Origin: Pseudomonas viridiflava
GTDB lineage: Bacteria > Pseudomonadota > Gammaproteobacteria > Pseudomonadales > Pseudomonadaceae
Direction of reading: 5' to 3'
DNA: 64,000 bases
NCBI RefSeq assembly: GCF_900582625.1
Contig: NZ_UTIQ01000072.1
Coordinates: 212,047 to 276,046, forward strand
Shown here: piece after piece, positions 36,865 through 45,124 of the stretch
Layout of the letters: the number at the start of each line of letters is the position of its first letter
Numbering within the stretch: position 1 is the first letter of the stretch
Notes under the pieces: model-generated
Seen by the model: the letters and a program-made list of their open reading frames with translations, nothing else
Databases searched by the model: none
What the model was told of the DNA's origin: nothing
Translations under genes and position numbers: made by a program

Positions 36865-38144
36865 TGACGCTGATTCTCTTCCTCGGCACCCTGCTGGGCA
36901 CCATGGCCCTGGGTATTCCGATTGCCTTTGCGCTGCTGCTGGTGAGTGTGGTGCTGATGTGGCAACTCGACCTGTTCGACGCGCAGATCATTGCCCAGAA
37001 CCTGCTTAACGGCGCTGACAGTTTCCCCCTGCTGGCGGTGCCGTTCTTCATGCTGGCCGGTGAGGTCATGAATGCCGGCGGCTTGTCGCGGCGCATCGTC
37101 AACATTGCCATGGCCATGGTCGGCCACAAGCGCGGTGGTTTGGGTTACGTGGCGATTATTGCCTCGTGCCTGCTGGCCTCGCTGTCCGGCTCGGCGGTGG
37201 CAGATGCAGCCGCTTTGGCTGCCCTGCTGATTCCGATGATGGTGCAGGCCGGCCACAACCGCGAACGCGCGGCGGGGCTGATCGCTTCGGGTGGCATCCT
37301 GGCGCCGATCATTCCGCCCAGCATCGGTTTTATCGTGTTTGGCGTGGCCTCTGGCGTGTCGATTTCCAAGCTGTTTCTGGCTGGTATCGTGCCGGGCCTC
37401 ATGCTGGGTATCTCGCTGGCGATCGCCTGGTGGTTCGTCTCGCGCAGCGAAAACGTGGCCACCCCGCCAAAGGCCAGCCGTGCGGAAATTGTCAAAACCT
37501 TGCTGGACGGCAGCTGGGCGCTGGGCCTGCCGCTGATCATCATTTTCGGCCTCAAGTTCGGCATTTTCACGCCCACCGAAGCGGCCGTGGTCGCGGCGGT
37601 TTACGCCTTGTTCGTCTCGCTGTTTATTTACCGCGAGCTGAAGATCAGCCAGATTTACGACGTGGTGCTGTCGGCGGCGAAAACCACCTCGGTGGTGATG
37701 CTGCTGGTGGCCGCTGCCATGGTGTCGTCGTGGCTGGTAACCATTGCCGACCTACCGGGCCAACTGACCGACTTGCTGCAACCCTTCCTGGACTCACCGA
37801 CCACGCTGCTGCTGATGATCATGCTGCTGATCATTCTGGTCGGCATGGTCATGGACATGACGCCGTCCATCCTCATCCTTACGCCCGTACTGATGCCCGT
37901 GATCAAGCAGGCCGGCATCGACCCGGTGTATTTCGGCGTGCTGTTTCTGGTGAACACCTCCATCGGTTTGATCACCCCGCCAGTGGGCACGGTGCTCAAC
38001 GTGGTGTGTGGCGTGGCCAAGTTGCGGCTGGATGAAATCACCCGGGGCATCTGGCCGTTTCTGCTGGCACAACTGCTGGTGCTGGCGCTGCTGGTGATGT
38101 TCCCGCAACTGGTTCTGGTACCCCTGAAGTTCTTCGCCGGCTAG
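36864..38144 (+). CDS. TRAP transporter large permease (DctM type)
   Basis: 426 residues, about 12 membrane segments. Typical DctM stretches: PLLAVPFFMLAGEVMNAGGLSRRIV, SGSAVADAAALAALLIPMM, GGILAPIIPPSIGFIVFG, IFTPTEAAVVAAVYAL and LGLITPPVGT-like NTSIGLITPPVGTVLNVV. Carries out sodium-coupled solute import with the small subunit and the binding protein encoded 54 bp downstream. Confidence 0.94.
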   Translation: MTLILFLGTLLGTMALGIPIAFALLLVSVVLMWQLDLFDAQIIAQNLLNGADSFPLLAVPFFMLAGEVMNAGGLSRRIVNIAMAMVGHKRGGLGYVAIIASCLLASLSGSAVADAAALAALLIPMMVQAGHNRERAAGLIASGGILAPIIPPSIGFIVFGVASGVSISKLFLAGIVPGLMLGISLAIAWWFVSRSENVATPPKASRAEIVKTLLDGSWALGLPLIIIFGLKFGIFTPTEAAVVAAVYALFVSLFIYRELKISQIYDVVLSAAKTTSVVMLLVAAAMVSSWLVTIADLPGQLTDLLQPFLDSPTTLLLMIMLLIILVGMVMDMTPSILILTPVLMPVIKQAGIDPVYFGVLFLVNTSIGLITPPVGTVLNVVCGVAKLRLDEITRGIWPFLLAQLLVLALLVMFPQLVLVPLKFFAG

Positions 38145-38198
38145 CCGGCTGCTGTAAATCGATGTCTCGCAAACAACAACAAAATGGAGCGCACTGAA

Positions 38199-39215
38199 AT
38201 GAACAAATGGCTGAAACCCTTACTGACCTCCGCCTGCGCAGCAGGCCTGTTGCTCAACGGCCTGACGGCCCAAGCCGAAATCGGCGAACACACGTTGCGG
38301 TTCGCTTTTCAAAACGTGAAAGAACACCCGCAAGGCCAGGGTGCGCAGAAATTTGCGGACCTGGTGAAAGAGAAAAGCGGCGGCAAGATGACCGTGCGTT
38401 TGTTCCCCGGCGGCGTGCTGGGTGGCGACCTGCAAACCGTGTCGGCGCTGCAAGGTTCGACCCTCGATTTAACCGTGCTCAACTCCGGCATTCTCGCCGC
38501 GCAGGTGCCTGAGTTCGCCCTGCTCGACTTCCCCTTCCTGTTCAACAACACCCAGGAAGCGCAAGCGGTGATCGACGGCGAAGTGGGTCAGGAACTGGCC
38601 AAGCGGCTGGACAGCAAAGGCCTGCGCAGCCTCGGCTATTGGGACTTGGGTTTCCGCAACCTGACCAACAGCAAAACGCCCGTGACCAAATGGGAAGACA
38701 TGTCGGGCCTGAAAGTGCGGGTAATCCAGTCGCCGATCTACCTCGAAACCTTTAAAGCCCTGGGCGCCAACCCGGTGCCGATGCCCTTCCCGGAGGTGTA
38801 CACCGCCCTGGAACAGAAGACCGTCGACGGCCAGGAAAACCCCTTCACGGTTATCAAGGGCAGCAAGTTCAACGAGGTGCAGAAATACCTGAGCGTGACC
38901 CAGCACATCTACAACCCGCAGTCGTTTGTGATGGGTGCCAAGAGCTGGGGCAAGTTGAACGCGCAGGAGCAAGCGGTGATCACCGACGCTGCCAAGGAAG
39001 CGACCGCGTATCAGCGTGAAATTACCGCCACCGCACAGAAAGAGGCGTACACCGAGCTGTCGAAAGACATGGAAGCCAACGCCATCAGCCCTGCCGAAAT
39101 GGAGCGCTTTCGCGAGAAGGTAAAACCGGTTATCGAGCAGTTCTCCAAAGACATGGACCCGGCATTGGTCAAGGCCATGTATGAGGCTGTGGAGAAAGTG
39201 CGCGGCAGTAATTGA
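38199..39215 (+). CDS. TRAP transporter periplasmic binding protein (DctP type)
   Basis: 338 residues from the ATG at 38199 (GGAG nine bases upstream; an ATG 15 bases earlier lies before the ribosome site). Signal peptide ends near TAQA before EIGEH. DctP motifs: LRFAFQNVKEHPQGQGAQKF, VRLFPGGVLGGDLQTVSALQ, GLKVRVIQSPIYLETFKALGANPVPMPFPEVYTALEQKTVDGQENP. The arginine in KVRVIQ is the usual carboxylate clamp, so an organic acid ligand is expected. Confidence 0.93.
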   Translation: MNKWLKPLLTSACAAGLLLNGLTAQAEIGEHTLRFAFQNVKEHPQGQGAQKFADLVKEKSGGKMTVRLFPGGVLGGDLQTVSALQGSTLDLTVLNSGILAAQVPEFALLDFPFLFNNTQEAQAVIDGEVGQELAKRLDSKGLRSLGYWDLGFRNLTNSKTPVTKWEDMSGLKVRVIQSPIYLETFKALGANPVPMPFPEVYTALEQKTVDGQENPFTVIKGSKFNEVQKYLSVTQHIYNPQSFVMGAKSWGKLNAQEQAVITDAAKEATAYQREITATAQKEAYTELSKDMEANAISPAEMERFREKVKPVIEQFSKDMDPALVKAMYEAVEKVRGSN

Positions 39216-39230
39216 TCGCGTGGCGTGGCC

Positions 39231-39301
39231 CGTTGGGCTTCGCTGCGCTCAACCCAACCTACGACCATCGTAGGTTAGGTTGAGCAACGCGAAGCCCAAC
39301 G
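39231..39301. repeat. Large inverted repeat (GTAGGTT...GCGAAGCCCAACG type)
   Basis: CGTTGGGCTTCGC and CTCAACCCAACCTACGA pair with their complements across a CCA loop to 39301. A single arm of the same family occurs at 46547-46580. Confidence 0.88.
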
Positions 39302-39326
39302 GTCTCAACGTTCAACACCTGATCAA

Positions 39327-39355
39327 AAAAAACGCCTCGGACCGAGGCGTTTTTT
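39327..39355. terminator. Bidirectional terminator between dctP-type gene and tetR
   Basis: AAAAACGCCTC-GGACC-GAGGCGTTTTT, with A-run and T-run on either side. It serves the plus-strand transporter operon and the minus-strand tetR, whose stop it touches. Confidence 0.9.
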
Positions 39356-40022
39356 ATTGCCGCAAATAGGCGATCACCGATTCGCAAATCATCGCCTTGT
39401 GCCGCTGTTTCACCTGCTCGTCCGGCAGATCGATCTGGAAAATCTCACCAAAGGTGTTGCGGTTGGACACGCGGTAAAAGCAGAACGAGCTGATCAGCAA
39501 ATGCAGGTCGATGGCCTGCAGCCCGCTGCGAAATACGCCTGCCGCTTCGCCACGGCGCAAGGTTTCGTCGAGCAGATTGAGCACCGTGTGGCTGAGCGAG
39601 CGGATGGTCGGCGACTGCTTGACGTTGGCGCCGTTGAGGATGTTTTCGATGCACACGATGCGCACGAAATCGACGTTGCGGTCGTGGTGGTCGAAGGTGA
39701 ATTCCACCAGCCGCCGAATCGCTGCCACCGGCTCCAGTTCTGCCAGGTGCAGCTGGGCTTCGGTGCGGCGGATGTCGCCGTAGAGTTTCTCCAGCACTTC
39801 AACGTAGAGCTGCTCTTTGCTGTTGAAGTAGTAATAAATCATGCGCTTGGAGGTGTGCGTACGCTCGGCGATGGCGTCCACCCGGGCGCCGGTAAGGCCC
39901 TGCTGCACAAACTCGATGATGGCCGCCTGCAGAATGTTTTCGCGGGTCTTTTCCGGATTGTTCTTGCGACTTTTGCGGGGCGCTTCAGCAGGCGCCTCGG
40001 GAAGTTCTTGGGTAATGGTCAT
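39354..40022 (-). CDS. TetR-family regulator of the quinate/shikimate cluster
   Basis: 222 residues from the ATG at 40022 (MTITQELPEAP). Basic N-terminal tail, then the TetR helix-turn-helix: KTRENILQAAIIEFVQQGLTGARVDAIAERTHTSKRMIYYYFNSKEQLYVEVLEKLY. Its C-terminal domain has the TetR_C-like ATP-less ligand bundle. It lies between the TRAP operon and quiC and is the only regulator in the 33-54 kb region, so control of these genes is likely. The GTACNAACTGGTTA motif is its candidate operator. Confidence 0.87.
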   Translation of the reverse strand: MTITQELPEAPAEAPRKSRKNNPEKTRENILQAAIIEFVQQGLTGARVDAIAERTHTSKRMIYYYFNSKEQLYVEVLEKLYGDIRRTEAQLHLAELEPVAAIRRLVEFTFDHHDRNVDFVRIVCIENILNGANVKQSPTIRSLSHTVLNLLDETLRRGEAAGVFRSGLQAIDLHLLISSFCFYRVSNRNTFGEIFQIDLPDEQVKQRHKAMICESVIAYLRQ

Positions 40023-40138
40023 ACAGGGCTCACAGCCGGGAGTCGGCAACGGTAGCGGCGATTATGGTCTTGGCCGCAGGCCGAAGAAAGCCCGGCCCCG
40101 AGAAGATTTCGGCCGGGCTTGTTGAGGGTGACGCCAGG

Positions 40139-42070
40139 TTACAGCCGCGTCTGCCGACCCGAGCCGCTGCGTACTTTGGCCATGGCCGCCAGACGCACCG
40201 CCACGTTCGCCGCACCGTAACCGACGTAGCCGTTTTTGCGTTGCAGCAGTTCGAAGAAAAAGCGCCCCTCGAACGGTTCGGTGTACACGTGGAACAGCTC
40301 GCCGCCTTGCGCGTCGCGGTCGTACAGCACGTTGTAGTACGCCAACTCGCTGAGGAACTCGTCGTCGAAATCAAAGCGCGCGGCGAGGTCGTCGTAGTAG
40401 TTCAGCGGAATATCCAGCAACGGCACGCCGGCATCCTTGGCGCGGTTTATTTCCGCGAACAGGTCGTCGCAGGCGAAGGCGATGTGGTGCACGCCCGAGC
40501 CGCGATAGCTGGACAACGCATGGGAAATCGCGGTGTTGCGGTTCTCGGAAATATTCAGCGGCAAGCGCACCGAACTGCAGCGGCTGCGCAACGCCCGGCT
40601 TTTCACCAGACCGTAAGGGTCGGGCAGCACCACTTCGTCGTCGGCCTCGAAATCGAACAGCGCTTTGTAAAACAGCACCCAGCTGTCGAGGCTCTCGGCC
40701 GGTAGCGCCATGGCCATGTGGTCGATGCGTTGCAAGTTGCCGCTGGGCTGGACGTTGGCGTTGAGGATGAAGTCGCTGTCGTAAATGGTCTGGCCACTTT
40801 CAGCTTCGTCGATCAGGTAAATCAGGCTGCCATCCGGTGCGCGCACCGAGGGGATTTCCCGCTCGTTGGGGCCGACCAAGCCACGGTACGGCTGGCCTTT
40901 GAATTCGCGGGCGCGCTCGAAGGCGCTGTGACTGTCTTTGACCCGCAACGCGGTGGCGCACAGCGACGGGCCGTGGGCCTCGAAAAAGCTGTGTGCAAAC
41001 GAATAGGGTTCGGCGTTGAGCACGATGTTGATATCGCCCTGGCGCAGCAGGCTGACGTCTTTGGAGCGGTGCTGCCCAGCGCGGGCGAAGCCCAGGCGTT
41101 CCAGCCAACCACCGAGCTTGACGCCCTGCTCGCCATCGACGGCGAACTCGATAAATTCGACGCCGTCCAGGCGACTGGCAGCGGGCGGCGAGAACAGCCT
41201 ATCCAGACTGGTCTGCGGCACAGCCGGCGCAGCGCCATCGGAGGCCTGGCGTTCGAGCAGGTTGCGGGTTTTCTCTTCGAGATACAGCAACGAGCGCAAA
41301 CCATCGGCGGCGTTGGCGCGAGGCGGCGCGGCGCGGAAACCGTCGTTGAAAATTTCCAGCGACAGCGGGCCGGTGTAGCCGCTGCGAATGATCGGCGCGA
41401 GAAAGCCGGCCAAATCGAATTCGCCCTGACCGGGGAAGCAGCGGAAATGGCGGCTCCACTCCAGCACGTCCATGGCCAGAATCGGCGCGTCGGCCATCTG
41501 CACGAAGAAAATCTTGTCGCCAGGAATCTCGGCAATGGCGCTCGGGTCGCCTTTGAGCGACAGCGTATGGAAGCTGTCGAGCAGCACGCCGACGGCGCTG
41601 TGGTCGGCCTGACGCACGATGTTCCACACCTGCTGATAGGAGTTCACATGGCGGCCCCAAGCCAACGCTTCGTAACCAATGCGCAGGCCACGGGCGCCGG
41701 CTCGCTCACCGAGCAGACGCAGGTCGTCGACCAGAATTTGCGTGTCGCCCAGGGAGTCGGCGGCCACGTTGCTGCACACCAGCACCAGGTCGGTGCCCAG
41801 TTCCTGCATCAAATCGAATTTGCGTTCGGCGCGGTCGAGGTTACGTGCCAGGCGATCACGGCGGCAGCCTTCGAAGTCGCGGAACGGTTGGAAAAGGGTG
41901 ATGGCGATGCCGAGGTCGGCGCACATCTGGCGAATTTCGCGCGGGCTGCCGGCGTAGTAGAGCAAGTCGTTTTCGAAGATTTCCACGCCGTCGAAACCGG
42001 CGGCGGCGATGGCTTCGAGTTTTTCCGGCAGGGTGCCGCTCAAGGACACGGTGGCAATCGAACGCTGCAT
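40139..42070 (-). CDS. quiC: 3-Dehydroshikimate dehydratase, two-domain bacterial type
   Basis: 643 residues from the ATG at 42070 (AGGAG seven bases upstream). N-terminal sugar-isomerase-like TIM barrel (about 1-290) with metal ligands Glu134, Asp165, Gln191 and Glu239, the positions I recall for P. putida QuiC1. That match also supports this start over a longer frame. C-terminal half (about 305-640) is a hydroxyphenylpyruvate-dioxygenase-like VOC fusion (RIDHMAMALP, GVHHIAFACDD, GRFFFELLQRKNGYVGYG). Converts 3-dehydroshikimate to protocatechuate, joining hydroaromatic and aromatic catabolism. Confidence 0.95.
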   Translation of the reverse strand: MQRSIATVSLSGTLPEKLEAIAAAGFDGVEIFENDLLYYAGSPREIRQMCADLGIAITLFQPFRDFEGCRRDRLARNLDRAERKFDLMQELGTDLVLVCSNVAADSLGDTQILVDDLRLLGERAGARGLRIGYEALAWGRHVNSYQQVWNIVRQADHSAVGVLLDSFHTLSLKGDPSAIAEIPGDKIFFVQMADAPILAMDVLEWSRHFRCFPGQGEFDLAGFLAPIIRSGYTGPLSLEIFNDGFRAAPPRANAADGLRSLLYLEEKTRNLLERQASDGAAPAVPQTSLDRLFSPPAASRLDGVEFIEFAVDGEQGVKLGGWLERLGFARAGQHRSKDVSLLRQGDINIVLNAEPYSFAHSFFEAHGPSLCATALRVKDSHSAFERAREFKGQPYRGLVGPNEREIPSVRAPDGSLIYLIDEAESGQTIYDSDFILNANVQPSGNLQRIDHMAMALPAESLDSWVLFYKALFDFEADDEVVLPDPYGLVKSRALRSRCSSVRLPLNISENRNTAISHALSSYRGSGVHHIAFACDDLFAEINRAKDAGVPLLDIPLNYYDDLAARFDFDDEFLSELAYYNVLYDRDAQGGELFHVYTEPFEGRFFFELLQRKNGYVGYGAANVAVRLAAMAKVRSGSGRQTRL

Positions 42071-42598
42071 GCAGGTGCTCCTGTTTTTATTGGCGCGCGC
42101 CGCGAGCGTATGAACACCGCCGCGCGACACGGATCAGGGTGTTTTGGAGTATTCGCCATCACCTGCCGGGCGGAAAGCGACTTTGTACCAACTGGTTAGT
42201 TTTGTGTTCGATTATCGACCAGTTGGCCGTTTATCGAATTGACGGCTTTTTCGCCCATGGCCCACCATCGGTCCCACCTTGCATGTCCTAACCGGCCGCC
42301 TCGCCTTGCAACGCAGTTTCCCGGTGGCCGTTTACGTGCAACGTGGCGCTGAGAAATCGGCGCGCGAAACCCTGACAACTTCAAGAAAACGGGTACTTCT
42401 CATGCTCACCGCAACCGCTCCCCTCACCTCGCCACCGTTATCAGGCTGACCGGCTTAACCCGGTAAACGTCCTTAACCGCAGACACCGCCGCGCCTTTGA
42501 ACCGCCTCGCGCTTGCGATGAGCCGGTGCGCAACGCACGCTGCCTGCCTTGAGTCGAAGTCTCGACTGCCCGCGCAGTCTTTGAACGGATGGCACCCC
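42071..42598. other. Divergent control region between quiC and the MFS gene
   Basis: 528 bases without a convincing gene. It contains the composite operator at 42185-42220 and a further CAGTTGG half-site and TTTATCGAATTGA just after it. The remaining 370 bases up to the MFS start hold no element I can name, so the MFS leader is unusually long. Confidence 0.6.
42185..42220. promoter_or_regulatory. Composite operator between quiC and the MFS gene
   Basis: GTACCAACTGGTTA at 42185-42198 and GTTCGATTATCGACC at 42206-42220, 7 bases apart. Same two motifs as in the aroQ and porin promoter regions. It lies about 115 bases upstream of the quiC start. Confidence 0.67.
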
Positions 42599-43951
42599 AT
42601 GAGTCAGTCACACAGCACACCCGTCGCCGCGACCACCTCCGCCGCGCCGACCTCCCCTCACGCCGCTATCGGCGACAAAATTCGCGGCGCCATGGCCGTC
42701 GGCAAAACCCGCTGGGGCATGCTCGCCCTGGTGTTCTTCGCCACCACGCTGAACTACATCGACCGCGCCGCGCTCGGGGTCATGCAGCCGGTGTTGGCGG
42801 AAAAGATGAGCTGGACGGCGATGGACTACGCCAACATCAACTTCTGGTTCCAGGTCGGCTACGCCGTCGGCTTCTTGCTGCAAGGGCGTTTTATCGACCG
42901 CGTCGGTGTGAAACGCGCCTTCTTCTTTGCCGTGCTTCTCTGGAGCCTGGCCACCGGCGCCCACGGCCTGGCGACCTCGGCGGTCGGCTTTATGGTCTGC
43001 CGCTTTATTCTTGGCCTCACCGAAGCGGCGAATTACCCGGCGTGCGTAAAAACCGCGCGCATCTGGTTCCCGGCCGGCGAGCGCGCCGTGGCTACCGGTA
43101 TTTTCAACGCCGGCACCAACGTCGGTGCCATGCTCACCCCCGCTCTGCTGCCGCTTATTTTGGTGGCCTGGGGCTGGCAAGCGGTGTTCCTGTGCATGGC
43201 CGCGCTGGGCGCGATCTGGCTGGTGTTTTGGGGGTTGAAATACTTCAACCCGGAAGACCATCCGAGCGTGAAACAGAGCGAACTCGACTACATCCAGCAC
43301 ACCGACGAACCGGCCCAAGCGCGCGTTCCACTGCGCGAAATTCTGCGCATGCGCGGCACCTGGGCCTTCGCCCTGGCGTTCTCGATGACCGCCCCGGTGT
43401 TCTGGTTCTACCTGTACTGGCTGCCGCCGTTTCTGAACCAGCAATACAACCTGGGCATCAGCGTGTCGCAGATGGGCATTCCGCTGATTCTCATCTGGCT
43501 GACCGCCGACTTTGGCAGCATTGGTGGCGGCATCCTGTCGTCGTGGCTGATTGGCCGTGGCATGAACGCGATCAAGGCGCGGCTGTTGTCGATGCTGATC
43601 TGCGCGTGCGCCATCGTCGCGGTGATTTTCGCGGCCCATGCCAGTGGCTTGTGGATCGCCGTGCTGGCCATCGCCCTGGGCGTTGGCGCGCACCAGGCCT
43701 GGACTGCCAACATCTGGAGCCTGGTCATGGACTTCACGCCCAAGCACATGATGAGCACCGTGTTCGGCTTTGGCGGCATGTGCGCGGCGGTCGGCGGGAT
43801 GTTTATGACGCAGTTGGTGGGTTACGTGCTGACCGTGACGAACAACAACTACGCCGTGTTGTTCACGATGATTCCGACCATGTATTTCCTGGCGCTCGTA
43901 TGGCTGTACTTCATGGCGCCGAGAAAGGTGCCGGACGTGAAGCCGGCCTAA
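42599..43951 (+). CDS. MFS transporter, anion:cation symporter family
   Basis: 450 residues from the ATG at 42599; the open frame upstream reads low-complexity sequence unlike a carrier N-terminus. Twelve membrane segments. ACS-family landmarks are TLNYIDRAALGVMQPVL in helix 1, GRFIDRVGVKRAFF, FILGLTEAANYPACVKTARIWFP, and the second-half AWTANIWSLVMDFTPKHMMSTVFGFGGM. Family members carry sugar acids and aromatic acids. Divergent from quiC and sharing its operator, it probably imports quinate, shikimate or protocatechuate. Confidence 0.88.
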   Translation: MSQSHSTPVAATTSAAPTSPHAAIGDKIRGAMAVGKTRWGMLALVFFATTLNYIDRAALGVMQPVLAEKMSWTAMDYANINFWFQVGYAVGFLLQGRFIDRVGVKRAFFFAVLLWSLATGAHGLATSAVGFMVCRFILGLTEAANYPACVKTARIWFPAGERAVATGIFNAGTNVGAMLTPALLPLILVAWGWQAVFLCMAALGAIWLVFWGLKYFNPEDHPSVKQSELDYIQHTDEPAQARVPLREILRMRGTWAFALAFSMTAPVFWFYLYWLPPFLNQQYNLGISVSQMGIPLILIWLTADFGSIGGGILSSWLIGRGMNAIKARLLSMLICACAIVAVIFAAHASGLWIAVLAIALGVGAHQAWTANIWSLVMDFTPKHMMSTVFGFGGMCAAVGGMFMTQLVGYVLTVTNNNYAVLFTMIPTMYFLALVWLYFMAPRKVPDVKPA

Positions 43952-43962
43952 TTGGCACGCAA

Positions 43963-43990
43963 TAAAAAAGGCCCTACGGGGCCTTTTTTT
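43963..43990. terminator. Bidirectional terminator between MFS and DMT genes
   Basis: AAAAAAGGCCC-TAC-GGGGCCTTTTTTT lies between convergent stops at 43951 and 44001. Confidence 0.92.
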
Positions 43991-44000
43991 CGCGACTGAT

Positions 44001-44882
44001 TTACCGCCGCTTCTGCAACCACGCCGCCGCCAGCCCGCTCAGGCAAATAATGGCGATACCGAGCAAGGCGCTGAATGAAGGCGTATGGCTGAACACCACA
44101 AACCCCAGCAGCCCGGCAAACACGATCTGGCAGTAGCCAAACGGCGCTAGCAAGGCCGGTGCGGCGTAGCGGAAGGCTTGGGTGAGCATCAGGTGCGCCG
44201 TCATACCGCAGGTGCCGAGGGCAATCATCAGCAGGGCGTGGCCCCAGGTCGGCACTTGCCAGAAGAACGGCACCAGTAAACTGACCAGCACGGTGTTGCA
44301 CAGGCCAGCGAAGAAGTTGCTGGTGGTCGGGCTGTCGTAGTTGGCGAGGATGCGCGTGAGGATCTGGTACACGCCAAAACACAGCGCCGAGCCGAACGGC
44401 AGCAGCACGGCTGGGGTGAACAGCTCGCCGCCCGGATGGACGATCACCAACACCCCGGAAAACCCCACCAACACCGCCGCCCATTGGCCGCGCGTCACCC
44501 GCTCGCCCAGCAGCGGCACCGATAACGCGGTCACCAGCAACGGCGCCAGAAAGTTCACCGCCGTGGCTTCGGCGAGCGGGATGTATCGGATGCCGGTGGT
44601 GAACAACAAGCTCGTGCCGAGCAGACACAACGCCCGAATAATCTGCAAACCGGGGCGCTTACTGCGCAGAACGCGCAGGCCCGATTGCGGCAGGAAAATG
44701 CCCGCCATCAACAGCGTGTGCACCACATAACGCGCCCACACCACCATCACCACGGGGTAAAACCCGGACAGGTATTTGGACAATGCGTCGTGGCTGGCAA
44801 ACAGAAACGTGGCCAGAAGAATCAGGGCAATGCCGCGAAACGGCTGCTGGGCGGTAGTCAGCGGGGAGCTGGGCAAACTCAT
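44001..44882 (-). CDS. DMT-superfamily (EamA) permease
   Basis: 293 residues from the ATG at 44882, with GGAG close upstream. Ten membrane helices in two EamA repeats: LILLATFLFASHDALSKYL, ATAVNFLAPLLVTALSVPLLGERVTRGQWAAVLVGFSGVLVIVHPG in the first, and ALLAPFGYCQIVFAGLLGFVVFSHTPSFSALLGIAII in the second. Inner membrane; substrate unknown. Divergent from the porin across a composite operator, so it may belong to the same regulon. Confidence 0.87.
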   Translation of the reverse strand: MSLPSSPLTTAQQPFRGIALILLATFLFASHDALSKYLSGFYPVVMVVWARYVVHTLLMAGIFLPQSGLRVLRSKRPGLQIIRALCLLGTSLLFTTGIRYIPLAEATAVNFLAPLLVTALSVPLLGERVTRGQWAAVLVGFSGVLVIVHPGGELFTPAVLLPFGSALCFGVYQILTRILANYDSPTTSNFFAGLCNTVLVSLLVPFFWQVPTWGHALLMIALGTCGMTAHLMLTQAFRYAAPALLAPFGYCQIVFAGLLGFVVFSHTPSFSALLGIAIICLSGLAAAWLQKRR

Positions 44883-44968
44883 GGGGCTCCAAAAATAACG
44901 AGCGTTAAGACCTTGAAAATAGCTTACAGGCCACGGGGGATCTGGAACCTTTTGCGCCGCCCAGGAAT

Positions 44969-45003
44969 GTACTACCTGGTTAATTACCGTTCGATAATCG
45001 CCC
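44969..45003. promoter_or_regulatory. Composite operator between DMT permease and porin
   Basis: GTACTACCTGGTTA at 44969-44982 and GTTCGATAATCGCCC at 44989-45003, 6 bases apart. Third occurrence of the motif pair, 120 bases before the porin start. Confidence 0.67.
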
Positions 45004-45124
45004 AAAATGGCCTTTACCGAATTGAACCCTCCGCAGGCTCCTTCCACTATGCCTGCACATTGAACGCCACCGCCAAGCGGACCGGCGCTGCGATGACCGA
45101 TAAATACAAAAAAGGTCTACTTCG

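Noticed and set aside
40718..42199. 493-residue plus-strand frame over quiC, and similar long shadows over pcaB (48917-50434) and the OFA carrier (7283-8413)
   Set aside because: Each is antisense to a gene with conserved catalytic or membrane motifs and shows only biased composition.
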